From the IMG/VR virus record IMGVR_UViG_3300042691_000878, positions 1-39,335 of that record: a stretch of DNA of 39,335 nt; one strand, 5' to 3'. Shown here piece by piece: positions 32,290 through 39,335 of the stretch (position 1 is the stretch's first letter; the number at the start of each line of letters is the position of its first letter). The position numbers and the translations under genes were made by a program. The notes beneath the pieces were generated by a model, which was not told the DNA's origin, searched no databases, and saw only the letters and a program-made list of their open reading frames with translations. The stretch comes from a virus.

Positions 32290-32311
32290 TTGATACTCCT
32301 AAAAAGTGAAT

Positions 32312-32764
32312 TTATTTACCACCGCGCCCAAACGATGTGGTTGTTCGCTTCTCGGTAAAGAGCGGCATACGCGCATCGTTCTGACGCATGAAGTTGTTGT
32401 CCACGGCATCCATCTGAGACTCAGCCTGACGTGTATAGAAGTTATCACGCTGCTTCATGAGTTCATCTGGGGCCTTGCACAACAACAGGCCACCGATCTC
32501 GATATTCCCCTTGAAACGGGAGTTCGGATCGGCTTGTAGCATCAACTCCGGGTAGTCTTCGGCCTTACAAGGCTCCCAACCTTCGCGGAGTTTTGCGGAC
32601 GTATTCGTAGGGTCTGCGGTCCCCATCAAACTGGTCCGGATCCACCTGTGAACCCAACCGGGCTGCTCCTTGGGTGAAGGAAGCACCTGCGGGGGCGTCC
32701 AAGTGACTTTACGCTGCGTTGACTCACGCTTCTCAAGTTCTCGATCAAGGCGACTCTCAGCCAT
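32312..32764 (-). CDS. Conserved head-region protein, 150 aa
   Basis: A soluble, charged protein with VTWTPPQVLPSPKEQPGWVH then WEPCKAEDYPELMLQADPNS, GNIEIGGLLLCKAPDELMKQ and a Gly/Arg/Phe-rich end. The layout (an N-terminal helix, W-x-P-P, and GxxxICKxPxE) is recurrent between scaffold and capsid genes of similar phages. It overlaps the scaffold stop by 8 bases. Possibly a scaffold partner. No enzymatic motif. Confidence 0.6.
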   Translation of the reverse strand: MAESRLDRELEKRESTQRKVTWTPPQVLPSPKEQPGWVHRWIRTSLMGTADPTNTSAKLREGWEPCKAEDYPELMLQADPNSRFKGNIEIGGLLLCKAPDELMKQRDNFYTRQAESQMDAVDNNFMRQNDARMPLFTEKRTTTSFGRGGK

Positions 32765-33725
32765 TGTAGTTCTCCAGTTTCATAAGTTCTTTTGCGTACT
32801 GCTCGTTGCTCAAGCCAAGTTTCTTAGCAAGTGCAACTTGAGACGTTGTTAATCGAACCTGTCTCGGGGATGTGGCCCGAGTCACCGGAGCAACCACATT
32901 GGCTGCTGGTTTTGCACGCGGGGCGGTTTTGGCCTGCTCCCTCGTCGGCTCTTCCTCAGTTGTACTTTCAAATACCTCCGGAAATCGCTTCTTAATCGTC
33001 TCGTCGATACGGCGGTAGTAATCATCGCTACGCGGATCCATACCCGACCGGACCAGCTTTTCATGGAGGCCGAGCGCGAGGGCGGTCATCTCCTCATCCA
33101 CACCGAACCAAGAATTTTTCTGCCTCCAAGCCTCGGCTTTTGGGTCGTAGACCGGAGCAGATCCTTGCGGTGTCGTTACCTCTTGATTTGCTTGTACACC
33201 CTGTTCTCCAGTTTGTAAAGAGGGCTTGAACCGTTCGTAGTCACGAAGCTTTAGCTTGGCTTCTGTCAAGCTTTCTTGTGCTTCGGTGATCTTGTCGGCA
33301 TCACCCAATTCATAAGCTTGCTTGAGTTTTTCCTTAGCGGTCGTAAGTTCGATATTCGCAGCCTTGGTGACTTCCTGAATATAGACCTTCTCGCCCTGTC
33401 CAAGCCGCTGCTTGAGTTTGCGGTTCTCTTCGAACTGCATCTGAGCAAACCGCTCAGCCTCGGCCTTCTCACGGGCATACCGCTCTTTCTCCCGACGCTC
33501 GTCGTTCCAGACCTTCTTCATCTGGCGGAAACGCTCTTTCACGTCGTCGGAGTACTTATCGAGGTCATCCTTCTCTAGTTCCTCGACGATCTCCTTGGGC
33601 ATCGGGGCGGCATGGGCCTTATCTTCAGGCGGCATGTCATCCACAATTTCAATGTCCAGAGCATCTGCAGACTTGGTCTCGTCCGACTTGATTTCGTCGG
33701 GGAATCTGAATTCCTGTGCGTTCAT
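32757..33725 (-). CDS. Capsid scaffold protein, 322 aa
   Basis: An acidic, helix-rich protein with an N-terminal acidic region (ALDIEIVDDMPPEDKAHAAP), a long coiled coil (about 55-180, KYSDDVKERFRQMKKVWNDE and following), a linker, and a basic C-terminal end (ATSPRQVRLTTSQVALAKKL, LGLSNEQYAKELMKLENYNG). Scaffold proteins of podoviruses have this layout, with the capsid-binding part at the C-terminus. GGAGG stands 6 bases before the ATG. It guides assembly of the capsid shell and is then released. Confidence 0.8.
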   Translation of the reverse strand: MNAQEFRFPDEIKSDETKSADALDIEIVDDMPPEDKAHAAPMPKEIVEELEKDDLDKYSDDVKERFRQMKKVWNDERREKERYAREKAEAERFAQMQFEENRKLKQRLGQGEKVYIQEVTKAANIELTTAKEKLKQAYELGDADKITEAQESLTEAKLKLRDYERFKPSLQTGEQGVQANQEVTTPQGSAPVYDPKAEAWRQKNSWFGVDEEMTALALGLHEKLVRSGMDPRSDDYYRRIDETIKKRFPEVFESTTEEEPTREQAKTAPRAKPAANVVAPVTRATSPRQVRLTTSQVALAKKLGLSNEQYAKELMKLENYNG

Positions 33726-33737
33726 TTAGGTCCTCCC

Positions 33738-34115
33738 TTAAGCACGACGGATGCCACGGGGGTCTTGGACCACCGCTTCCACCGTGTCGTCGTTGATGAT
33801 CCGGAACTCACGACCGTGGATGACCACGCGAGTACCCGAGTACGGACGGGTAAGAACGAAATCCCCCTCCTTGCACCACGGGCCAGTCGGAAACCGGTCC
33901 TTGTCGGCGTAGCAAAGGTCACCCATCTTGACTACGAACAGCACGACGGTGGTCTGCTCCTCGGTCTTCTTGGTGTCCTCGGCTTTGATGATGCCGCCGT
34001 CATACTCCTCCTCCACCTGCGGGATGGCGCAGAGGATTCGGTAGCCCCTTGGCTCAGGGAGAAGTTTTGCCTTCTCTGCCTGCTCCTTAGTGGCTTCAAT
34101 ATCGATATTACTCAT
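33738..34115 (-). CDS. GroES-like co-chaperonin (Cpn10) of the head operon
   Basis: A 125-aa protein starting at the ATG at 34115, which has GGAG 7 bases upstream and overlaps the previous stop by 8 bases. The fold signature is clear: GYRILCAIPQVEEEYDGGII (RVLV-x-P-type strand and GG-I), KTEEQTTVVLFVVKMGDLCY, EGDFVLTRPYSGTRVVIHG (the 'GD-V-x-x-x-x-Y-x-G' strand) and EFRIINDDTVEAVV. T4 gp31 is the classical phage GroES analogue. It probably helps the host GroEL fold the capsid protein. The mobile loop region (IIKAEDTKKTEEQ) is present but shows only weak GroES-loop likeness. Confidence 0.85.
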   Translation of the reverse strand: MSNIDIEATKEQAEKAKLLPEPRGYRILCAIPQVEEEYDGGIIKAEDTKKTEEQTTVVLFVVKMGDLCYADKDRFPTGPWCKEGDFVLTRPYSGTRVVIHGREFRIINDDTVEAVVQDPRGIRRA

Positions 34116-34302
34116 CAGCACGCTCCAGTTTATTGGCAAGGTCTTTGATATGGTTTTTGGCGAGGTCGAGACCCTGTAACGCCCCACACAATCTTTTGTA
34201 TTCAGACTCGTTGAGCTTGCCCTGTATCAGGCTGTCAACTATAAGCCGCTTCTCTTCCTCAAGTTTTGAGTTGAGGTAATCGAGTGGTGTGCTGTAGTTC
34301 AT
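34108..34302 (-). CDS. Small helical protein, 64 aa
   Basis: A single helical product (YLNSKLEEEKRLIVDSLIQG, then SEYKRLCGALQGLDLAKNHI) with an even charge pattern that suits a dimeric coiled coil. It lies between the portal and GroES-like genes and overlaps the latter by 8 bases. Similar short helical proteins follow portals in many phages. Function unknown. Confidence 0.6.
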   Translation of the reverse strand: MNYSTPLDYLNSKLEEEKRLIVDSLIQGKLNESEYKRLCGALQGLDLAKNHIKDLANKLERADE

Positions 34303-34311
34303 GGGCTACAG

Positions 34312-36834
34312 TTACTCCTTTGACTTGGACTTGGTGGATGCCGACGTGCGTGCGATATCGGCAAGATCCTTCGCCTTAGCAATCTCAATCCCAAGGCGTA
34401 CACCTTCGGCCTGTTGCTTGGCTTTGTCCTTCTGAATATCGACGCCCATCTTCGCAGCCTCAAGCTGCTGTCTGGCGGAGGATTCGGCTTGGCGAATCTC
34501 CAACTCATCGACTCGGGCGGCGGCATCAACGGCGTCTTTCTGGACCTTCCGCTTCTGCTCTTCCATCCGGATCTGAGCGTCAATCTGCATCTGCTGCTGT
34601 TTGAGTTGCAGTTCCTGCGCCCTAAGCTGAAGCTCCTGCTGCTGCATCTGGATGATCGGATCCTGTTGCTGCTGAGCGATCTGCTGGGCCTGTGCTTCTG
34701 CCAGATCCTTCTGAAGCAGTTGTGCGGCGGCTTGAGCCGCAAGCTGGGAGACCTGAATCTCCACGGCTTCTGGCAGGTAGTTCTCGTCGCTGTCCGGCGG
34801 CGGCAGAGTGGTGCCGAGTTGCTTCTCGATCTGTTTGCGATACTCGAAAGCAATGTGCTCCATGAGGTGCGCTTGAGCAGCCCCCATGATCGTCTGCGCC
34901 TGCGGGTTTTGGCCCACTAACTGCATGATCTTCGGATCCTGCATAGCTGCCATGTGGACACGGATATGCGCCTCGTGATCCTGATACAGGAACGCCTTGA
35001 CCGGTTTGCCAGTCAGGATATTCATGTTCTCAGTGACAGGATCAACAGGCTTCATCTCATCCTCAATCGGGATGATCTTCTGGGCGTTCTTGATGCCCAG
35101 CGTCTCTATCATCTGCCGGTGTAGATACGGCAGATCGTAGATCTGTGGATTGGTCTGGCTCAGTTGCAGCACCGCTTGGTACTGCACGATCTTCTGCGAC
35201 ATCGTGGCCGCGTTGGGATCACTGACCGGGATGACATCTACATCATCGTAGTCGGCCTTCTTGGCCTTGCGATCACCGATCTCCGGCTCGTATGAATACT
35301 CGTCTGGGGTGTTGTCACGGATGATGCCTGCAAGGAGTTTGAACTCCTGCTTCATCGTGTAGTAGATGCGAGCCTGCACTGCCGACATGACCTTCAGCAC
35401 GCGCTCAAGGATGGCAAGCGTCGTACCGACCGGGGCCTGCGAGGACATATCGGAGACCTTGAGATCCGACACCGCAGCGAAGCGGCGTCCTTCCTCGACC
35501 ACCTTGTCCATCAGCATGGCAAGGGTCTGGCTCGGCTCCTTGTACGGAAGCGGCAGGATGTTGTCGCGGATCGCGCCGCTCGGAACGTCTACGTCCCGGA
35601 ATTCTCCCGGAGCAATAGGCGTATCGTCTCCCTTAATTCTAAGCCCGCGCGATTTGAGACCACCCGGAAGATTACTGAGGGTTCCCGCGTCGATAAGCTG
35701 TCTAAGAAGAGATGTAGCTGCCTTAGAGTGTCCACCGATAAGGTGGATGAGACCAAAGTAGTAGAACCCGAATCCGGGTATATAGCCATAATGAACAAAG
35801 TGCTGTCGCTTTTCTTTAAGTCCGTCATCTTCTTTCCAGTTACGGCGAATGGCTAAAACAGTTCCGGTTCCCTTCTCGATGGTCACCACGTAAGGCAGTG
35901 CGATGCCGGTCTCGTTGTTGTCGTCATCGACATCAGGATAGCCAGCAAGGTCGATGTTGACGTGCATCTCAAGCAACTGGAACCGATTGTCCATCGAAGC
36001 TGAGAAGCCCTGATCTTCGGCTTTCTGCTTCTCGACCTCATCCATCGTGCGGATCGGCTCACCCAGATCCACATCACGATAGAAGCCTGCATACTGCAGT
36101 TTGATCAGTTCGTTCTTCGTCTTACGCATCCGGTGCGTAACACGGTCCGCCGTCTCAAGGTTCGGTGCGCCATAAGGCACGACGATATCCTCAGCCGGGA
36201 TGAACACCGCCGTCTGGCGATTGAGCGACGGGTCAAAGTAGACCTTCTTGAAGGCGTTGCCCGACAGAGCCAGCGAGAGCAGCATCCGTTCATGCTCCGG
36301 GCGGTACTCCTTCATAATCTCGGTCAACTGATAGTTCATGTCATCAGCGACACGGACAGCGGAGTCCTTCTTTTCAGGGGTCTCCTTGCCGACGATCTTG
36401 GTCTTGACTGGACCTGCCGCAGGAAAGGTCTCCATGATGGTCTCGGACTGGAACTTGACCGCCGACTCCATCAGGAGCGGGTGGAACACACCGCACGCAC
36501 CCGGCCACGGCTCGGTACGCTCCTCGTACCGGATGCCAAGGATCTTCAGGCCCTTGATGTAGGTGTCGAGCCAGTCCTTACGGCTGGAGAGGTCCTGCTC
36601 GTACTGCCCGATGAGTTCGCCTGCCAGACTCTGCAAGTCGTTCTCGCTCATGTAGTCAGCGAGGTTGGCATCGAACGCCTCTGCACGAGGCTCTTCCTTC
36701 ATCAGTTCAATGACGGCCCCATCAATCCCGATGGTCATCGACTCAGGATCTTCGACCTCAATGGTAAGCGCCTCAGTCTCAGGCAGTGCGCCAAGTCCGA
36801 CCGGGGCTTCGTAAAGACTCTTCTCAACAGCCAT
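34312..36834 (-). CDS. Portal protein, P22/SU10-like, 840 aa
   Basis: The core shows the podoviral portal sequence: RKDWLDTYIKGLKILGIRYE, EPWPGACGVFHPLLMESAVK, FQSETIMETFPAAGPVKTKI, LSLALSGNAFKKVYFDPSLN, VFIPAEDIVVPYGAPNLETA and GGLKSRGLRIKGDDTPIAPG. The C-terminal part (about 650-840) is a Gln/Ala/Glu-rich coiled-coil barrel. GGAG stands 6 bases before the ATG. Portals form the dodecameric ring at one capsid vertex through which DNA enters and leaves. Confidence 0.92.
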   Translation of the reverse strand: MAVEKSLYEAPVGLGALPETEALTIEVEDPESMTIGIDGAVIELMKEEPRAEAFDANLADYMSENDLQSLAGELIGQYEQDLSSRKDWLDTYIKGLKILGIRYEERTEPWPGACGVFHPLLMESAVKFQSETIMETFPAAGPVKTKIVGKETPEKKDSAVRVADDMNYQLTEIMKEYRPEHERMLLSLALSGNAFKKVYFDPSLNRQTAVFIPAEDIVVPYGAPNLETADRVTHRMRKTKNELIKLQYAGFYRDVDLGEPIRTMDEVEKQKAEDQGFSASMDNRFQLLEMHVNIDLAGYPDVDDDNNETGIALPYVVTIEKGTGTVLAIRRNWKEDDGLKEKRQHFVHYGYIPGFGFYYFGLIHLIGGHSKAATSLLRQLIDAGTLSNLPGGLKSRGLRIKGDDTPIAPGEFRDVDVPSGAIRDNILPLPYKEPSQTLAMLMDKVVEEGRRFAAVSDLKVSDMSSQAPVGTTLAILERVLKVMSAVQARIYYTMKQEFKLLAGIIRDNTPDEYSYEPEIGDRKAKKADYDDVDVIPVSDPNAATMSQKIVQYQAVLQLSQTNPQIYDLPYLHRQMIETLGIKNAQKIIPIEDEMKPVDPVTENMNILTGKPVKAFLYQDHEAHIRVHMAAMQDPKIMQLVGQNPQAQTIMGAAQAHLMEHIAFEYRKQIEKQLGTTLPPPDSDENYLPEAVEIQVSQLAAQAAAQLLQKDLAEAQAQQIAQQQQDPIIQMQQQELQLRAQELQLKQQQMQIDAQIRMEEQKRKVQKDAVDAAARVDELEIRQAESSARQQLEAAKMGVDIQKDKAKQQAEGVRLGIEIAKAKDLADIARTSASTKSKSKE

Positions 36835-36843
36835 GATGATCTC

Positions 36844-37107
36844 CTAGCGCCGCCGCAACGTCGCTGTATTTGTCGTCGGGTTGTATGCGTACTGGTCCAT
36901 AGACCGTCCAGCAGCCTTAGCCGCTCGGTCCTTGGCCCGTTCTGCTGCGGTCATCATGTCGCGCTTCCTACCTTCGGCGGTCAATTCGCCCTTAGCGTTC
37001 ACATGTCCGCGTTTCTTCAAGATTCCAAGAGCCGTATCTCTATCACCGACCTGCGCTGCAAGTCGATCTATCAACTGACCCCGGCCCATAAACTTCTGAG
37101 TAGCCAT
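36844..37107 (-). CDS. Small basic protein between terminase and portal, 87 aa
   Basis: The start overlaps the large terminase stop (TGATG). It is helical and basic: QLIDRLAAQVGDRDTALGIL, KKRGHVNAKGELTAEGRKRD, TAAERAKDRAAKAAGRSMDQ, with a short beta tail (YNPTTNTATLRRR). Such proteins with the 'LA-x-Q-V-G-D-R-x-x-A-x-x-I-L-x-x-R-G' pattern are conserved in this spot across similar phages. A role at the portal or in packaging is likely from position only. Confidence 0.65.
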   Translation of the reverse strand: MATQKFMGRGQLIDRLAAQVGDRDTALGILKKRGHVNAKGELTAEGRKRDMMTAAERAKDRAAKAAGRSMDQYAYNPTTNTATLRRR

Positions 37108-38612
37108 CAGTAAAACCCCTCACGCCTATGACCCTTGAACCACTTGATCGGCTCCGGCTCATCTGTCGGCAAGCGGATGAAACCGCCCTGCCGGAACCTG
37201 ATCAAAGCCAAAGTCGTCGCGTCTACCAAGTCATCATGGGTGCCACTCGGGAAGTCATTACACTCCTCCATGACCTCCCTAGCCCATCGGTGGTCACTAC
37301 ACCACACGATCCCAGAACTGAATAAGTCCACAACCGCGTTGACACGGCTGATCTTGTCCTGCCCCTTACCCGGCGTGAACTCAGATATGGGCACGCCCAT
37401 CCGGCGCATCTCTTGATATAGAGCCGCCCCGTTGGACTTCTTTTCTACAATGAATGTATCAGGTTGCCACTCTTTATACTCGTTTAGGACCAACTGCTTC
37501 AACTCGGGGAACTCCATCCGCTCTTTGATGGCGTTCAACAGGATGATGTTGTAGTTCTTGGTCTCCTCGTTGAAGAAGACCCCCCAAGTCATGAGAGCGT
37601 TGAAGTCAGCCCGGTTGTTCTTCTCTTGGGCAGCGTCAAGAGACATGATGATATGTTCACACGGGGGCGGGTAGTCCTTGTCCCATATCTGCCACCACTC
37701 CCGCTTGATAAGCGCCCCCTCCTCGGAGGTCGGCTCCTGCATGTACTGGGCCTGCCAATACCGCACGTCCATCGAAGCCTTCTTAGCCAGCAGTTCTTCT
37801 ATCTGCCAAAACTCAGGCCAGAGCGGTTTGTCGTTCAAAATGGCAGGAAACTGTACAACCTCCCACTGATCGGCCTCGTCATTACGAAGCATGTGGTCCA
37901 CGATCTTCCCCGTCAGGTCCATCTTGGACCAGCGGGTCATGACCACAATGATCGCGCCACCCGGCATCAGTCGCTGGACTGGGCCTGACTGGAACCACTC
38001 CCATGCGGGTTCGAATACGTCTGCGCGACCCTGTTTAGCTTCCTGTTCAGAGTGAGGGTCATCAATAATAAAGAGATCGGCACCACGGCCAGCAAGAGCG
38101 CCACCAACGCCGATAGCGAAATACTCGCCATTAAAATTCGTACCCCAACGAGACGCAGACTTAGAGTCAGCTTGGAGTTCCACGTTTGGGAAGATGTCAT
38201 GATAAAGGTCCGACCCTACGAGGTTACGCACCCGACGACCGAAGTTCACCGCTAGATCTGCGGTGTGGGACGCCATGATGACTTTTTTCTGAGGATATTT
38301 GCCCAAAAACCACGCCGGAGCGAGGTACGAGATCATCTCCGACTTGCCATGACGCGGGGCGATGTTGACGATGACTCTTTTTTTCTTGCCTGCGGCTACG
38401 TCCTCAAAGATTCCCGCCAATTTGCGGTGATGTGGACCTACTTTATAGCCGGGATACACATGTTCGATGAAATCTAGGAAGGAAGTCGTAGCAACTTCCT
38501 GCGTGATCTGCGATTTACCCTGAGCAACAAGCCTAGAAAGCAGCGCCTGCTCCTTTTCCGTCATGTAAGGCAGCAATTCCTGCGCTTTTTTGACGAGTTC
38601 AGGGTTCAGCAC
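37107..38612 (-). CDS. terL: Terminase large subunit
   Basis: A 501-aa packaging motor. ATPase part: Walker A region APRHGKSE (residues 85-92, K90), Walker B LFIIDDPHSE (D184, D185, E189), coupling motif VVMTRWS (T226). Nuclease part: D326 (SLDAAQ), E390 (IVEKKSNG) and D460/D461/D464 (HDDLVDA). The start is GTG at 38612, overlapping the small-subunit stop by 7 bases; an ATG 16 codons later is less likely. It cuts the concatemer and pumps DNA into the prohead through the portal. Confidence 0.95.
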   Translation of the reverse strand: MLNPELVKKAQELLPYMTEKEQALLSRLVAQGKSQITQEVATTSFLDFIEHVYPGYKVGPHHRKLAGIFEDVAAGKKKRVIVNIAPRHGKSEMISYLAPAWFLGKYPQKKVIMASHTADLAVNFGRRVRNLVGSDLYHDIFPNVELQADSKSASRWGTNFNGEYFAIGVGGALAGRGADLFIIDDPHSEQEAKQGRADVFEPAWEWFQSGPVQRLMPGGAIIVVMTRWSKMDLTGKIVDHMLRNDEADQWEVVQFPAILNDKPLWPEFWQIEELLAKKASMDVRYWQAQYMQEPTSEEGALIKREWWQIWDKDYPPPCEHIIMSLDAAQEKNNRADFNALMTWGVFFNEETKNYNIILLNAIKERMEFPELKQLVLNEYKEWQPDTFIVEKKSNGAALYQEMRRMGVPISEFTPGKGQDKISRVNAVVDLFSSGIVWCSDHRWAREVMEECNDFPSGTHDDLVDATTLALIRFRQGGFIRLPTDEPEPIKWFKGHRREGFY

Positions 38613-39250
38613 GGCTCGGGATCGCCTGATTCTGCCGGTACAGCGTCGAATTCAGCTTCGATGATCCCATCTTTGGCACGTTGCTTGGCTTTTTCATGGC
38701 TAAGCACGCGTTTTTCCACGCTCTGAATGATCTTGGCGAGGTCTTGTTCGATCTCAGCCATAGTTTTTATGACGTGAGTGGTCTCAGTACGCTTCTTGAA
38801 CGCATCCACACCGTCAACTTCACCCAACTTTGTCACCGCAGCGATGCGAGTCTTGCTATCACTAGCGTGTTCGATCTCGTAAACGAGTTTGTTGACCACG
38901 TAGGTCTTGAGTTCCGAGAGTTCATCGACCAACTGGAAGTTGGCTTTGGCTACCAAACCCGCCAAATAGACCTGCAACTCATTGGTTTCTTTGCTCAGGT
39001 CAAGCTTCAACTCAGGATCAGCCATGTGATCCTTCGCGATCTTCTCTGCACGAGCGATGTCATCGCTATCAGGAGCGATGGGTGTACCTGTCAAATCAGA
39101 TATGAGCTTGATAGTCGCCGCTCGCATCCTGATTTCCTCAGACTGACTAAGCGGAGGCATTGCATCTGCGACAGACGCAGGTAACGGGACACCTTCGTCA
39201 ATGTCCGGTACAAGCGGTATATGAGCCGGGGACCCGGCGTGTAGCTCCAT
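38606..39250 (-). CDS. Terminase small subunit (putative)
   Basis: A 214-aa mostly helical protein from the ATG at 39250; a TTG further upstream (39301) would add 17 hydrophobic residues that look unlike the family. Contents: RMRAATIKLISDLTGTPIAP, then a helical core (DLSKETNELQVYLAGLVAKA, FQLVDELSELKTYVVNKLVY) and a coiled coil (EIEQDLAKIIQSVEKRVLSH). It lies immediately before the large subunit and overlaps it, the usual order. No strong ribosome binding site precedes it. It would bind pac/cos DNA. Confidence 0.65.
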   Translation of the reverse strand: MELHAGSPAHIPLVPDIDEGVPLPASVADAMPPLSQSEEIRMRAATIKLISDLTGTPIAPDSDDIARAEKIAKDHMADPELKLDLSKETNELQVYLAGLVAKANFQLVDELSELKTYVVNKLVYEIEHASDSKTRIAAVTKLGEVDGVDAFKKRTETTHVIKTMAEIEQDLAKIIQSVEKRVLSHEKAKQRAKDGIIEAEFDAVPAESGDPEPC

Positions 39251-39271
39251 GAAATCGGATACTACAAGCAA

Positions 39272-39301
39272 AATATATAAAAGAAAACGGCATGGTACCA
39301 A
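39272..39301 (-). promoter_or_regulatory. Possible sigma-70-type promoter before the terminase genes
   Basis: On the minus strand TTGGTA (39296-39301) lies 18 bases from TATATT (39272-39277), 4 of 6 and 5 of 6 matches to the consensus. It lies in an AT-rich stretch upstream of the packaging genes. Another TATATATAAA-type sequence is at about 39320-39328 and could instead be a late-type promoter element. Only sequence likeness supports either. Confidence 0.35.
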
Positions 39302-39335
39302 AAAGGTAACCGGGGGTGTTTATATATACAGGGGG

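Noticed and set aside
1-39335. CRISPR arrays, tRNA or rRNA genes, integrase or transposase genes
   Set aside because: I looked for regular spaced repeats, cloverleaf-like sequences and recombinase motifs on both strands and saw none; the repeats present are all protein-coding repeats or the single inverted repeat after the capsid gene.

Overview
The window looks like the virion-structure half of an uncultured tailed bacteriophage (class Caudoviricetes). Every gene that can be supported lies on the minus strand. Most neighbours are 0-20 bases apart or overlap by 1-8 bases (ATGA, GTGA and TGATG junctions), so transcription runs from the right end to the left. The gene set is a terminase, a P22-type portal, a GroES-like protein, a scaffold, a HK97-fold capsid, SU10/P22-like adaptors, a nozzle-like protein and internal virion proteins. 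No tape measure, tail tube or sheath protein is seen, which points to a short-tailed podovirus. No replication, integration, tRNA or CRISPR features are seen. The host cannot be read from the sequence; the gene families resemble those of aquatic environmental phages.

Right end (about 30.7-39.3 kb): DNA packaging and head. In transcription order: small terminase, large terminase, a small basic protein, portal, a 64-aa protein, a GroES-like co-chaperonin, scaffold, a 150-aa protein, a head structural protein and the major capsid protein. A strong terminator follows the capsid gene. Just beyond it lies a perfect 10-bp inverted repeat in the only sizeable non-coding gap.

Middle right (24.5-30.6 kb): two small beta-rich proteins, then a run of very small basic proteins that share a Gly/Lys-rich motif, then two adaptor-type proteins flanking a zinc-ribbon protein and two small proteins, then two small structural proteins and an SH3-like protein.

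Middle (14.6-24.5 kb): host recognition. A 1523-aa tail fibre carries collagen-like repeats, seven FYDS-type repeats and a C-terminal S74 self-cleaving chaperone. Several small tail-associated repeat proteins and a second collagen-like fibre follow, then a 2-oxoglutarate/Fe(II) oxygenase close to that fibre. A lysis cassette (membrane protein, holin-like protein, M15 peptidase) lies between this module and the nozzle-like gene.

Left end (1-11.1 kb): a C1q-like trimeric protein, then proteins likely carried inside the virion and ejected: an 812-aa protein, a GNAT acetyltransferase, a Gln/Ala-rich repeat protein and a 588-aa protein. Last is a giant ORF of at least 1432 codons that runs off the left edge and is open throughout. 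It combines a glycine-rich amphipathic N-terminus, a GHKL (Hsp90/histidine-kinase-like) ATPase and a HELAH zinc metallopeptidase, so it resembles a phage polyvalent protein. Inside its linker, in another frame, lies an 85-codon ORF with an excellent ribosome binding site and better codon use than the long frame. This giant gene with its embedded ORF, and the oxygenase next to collagen-like fibres, are the two most interesting parts of the window.
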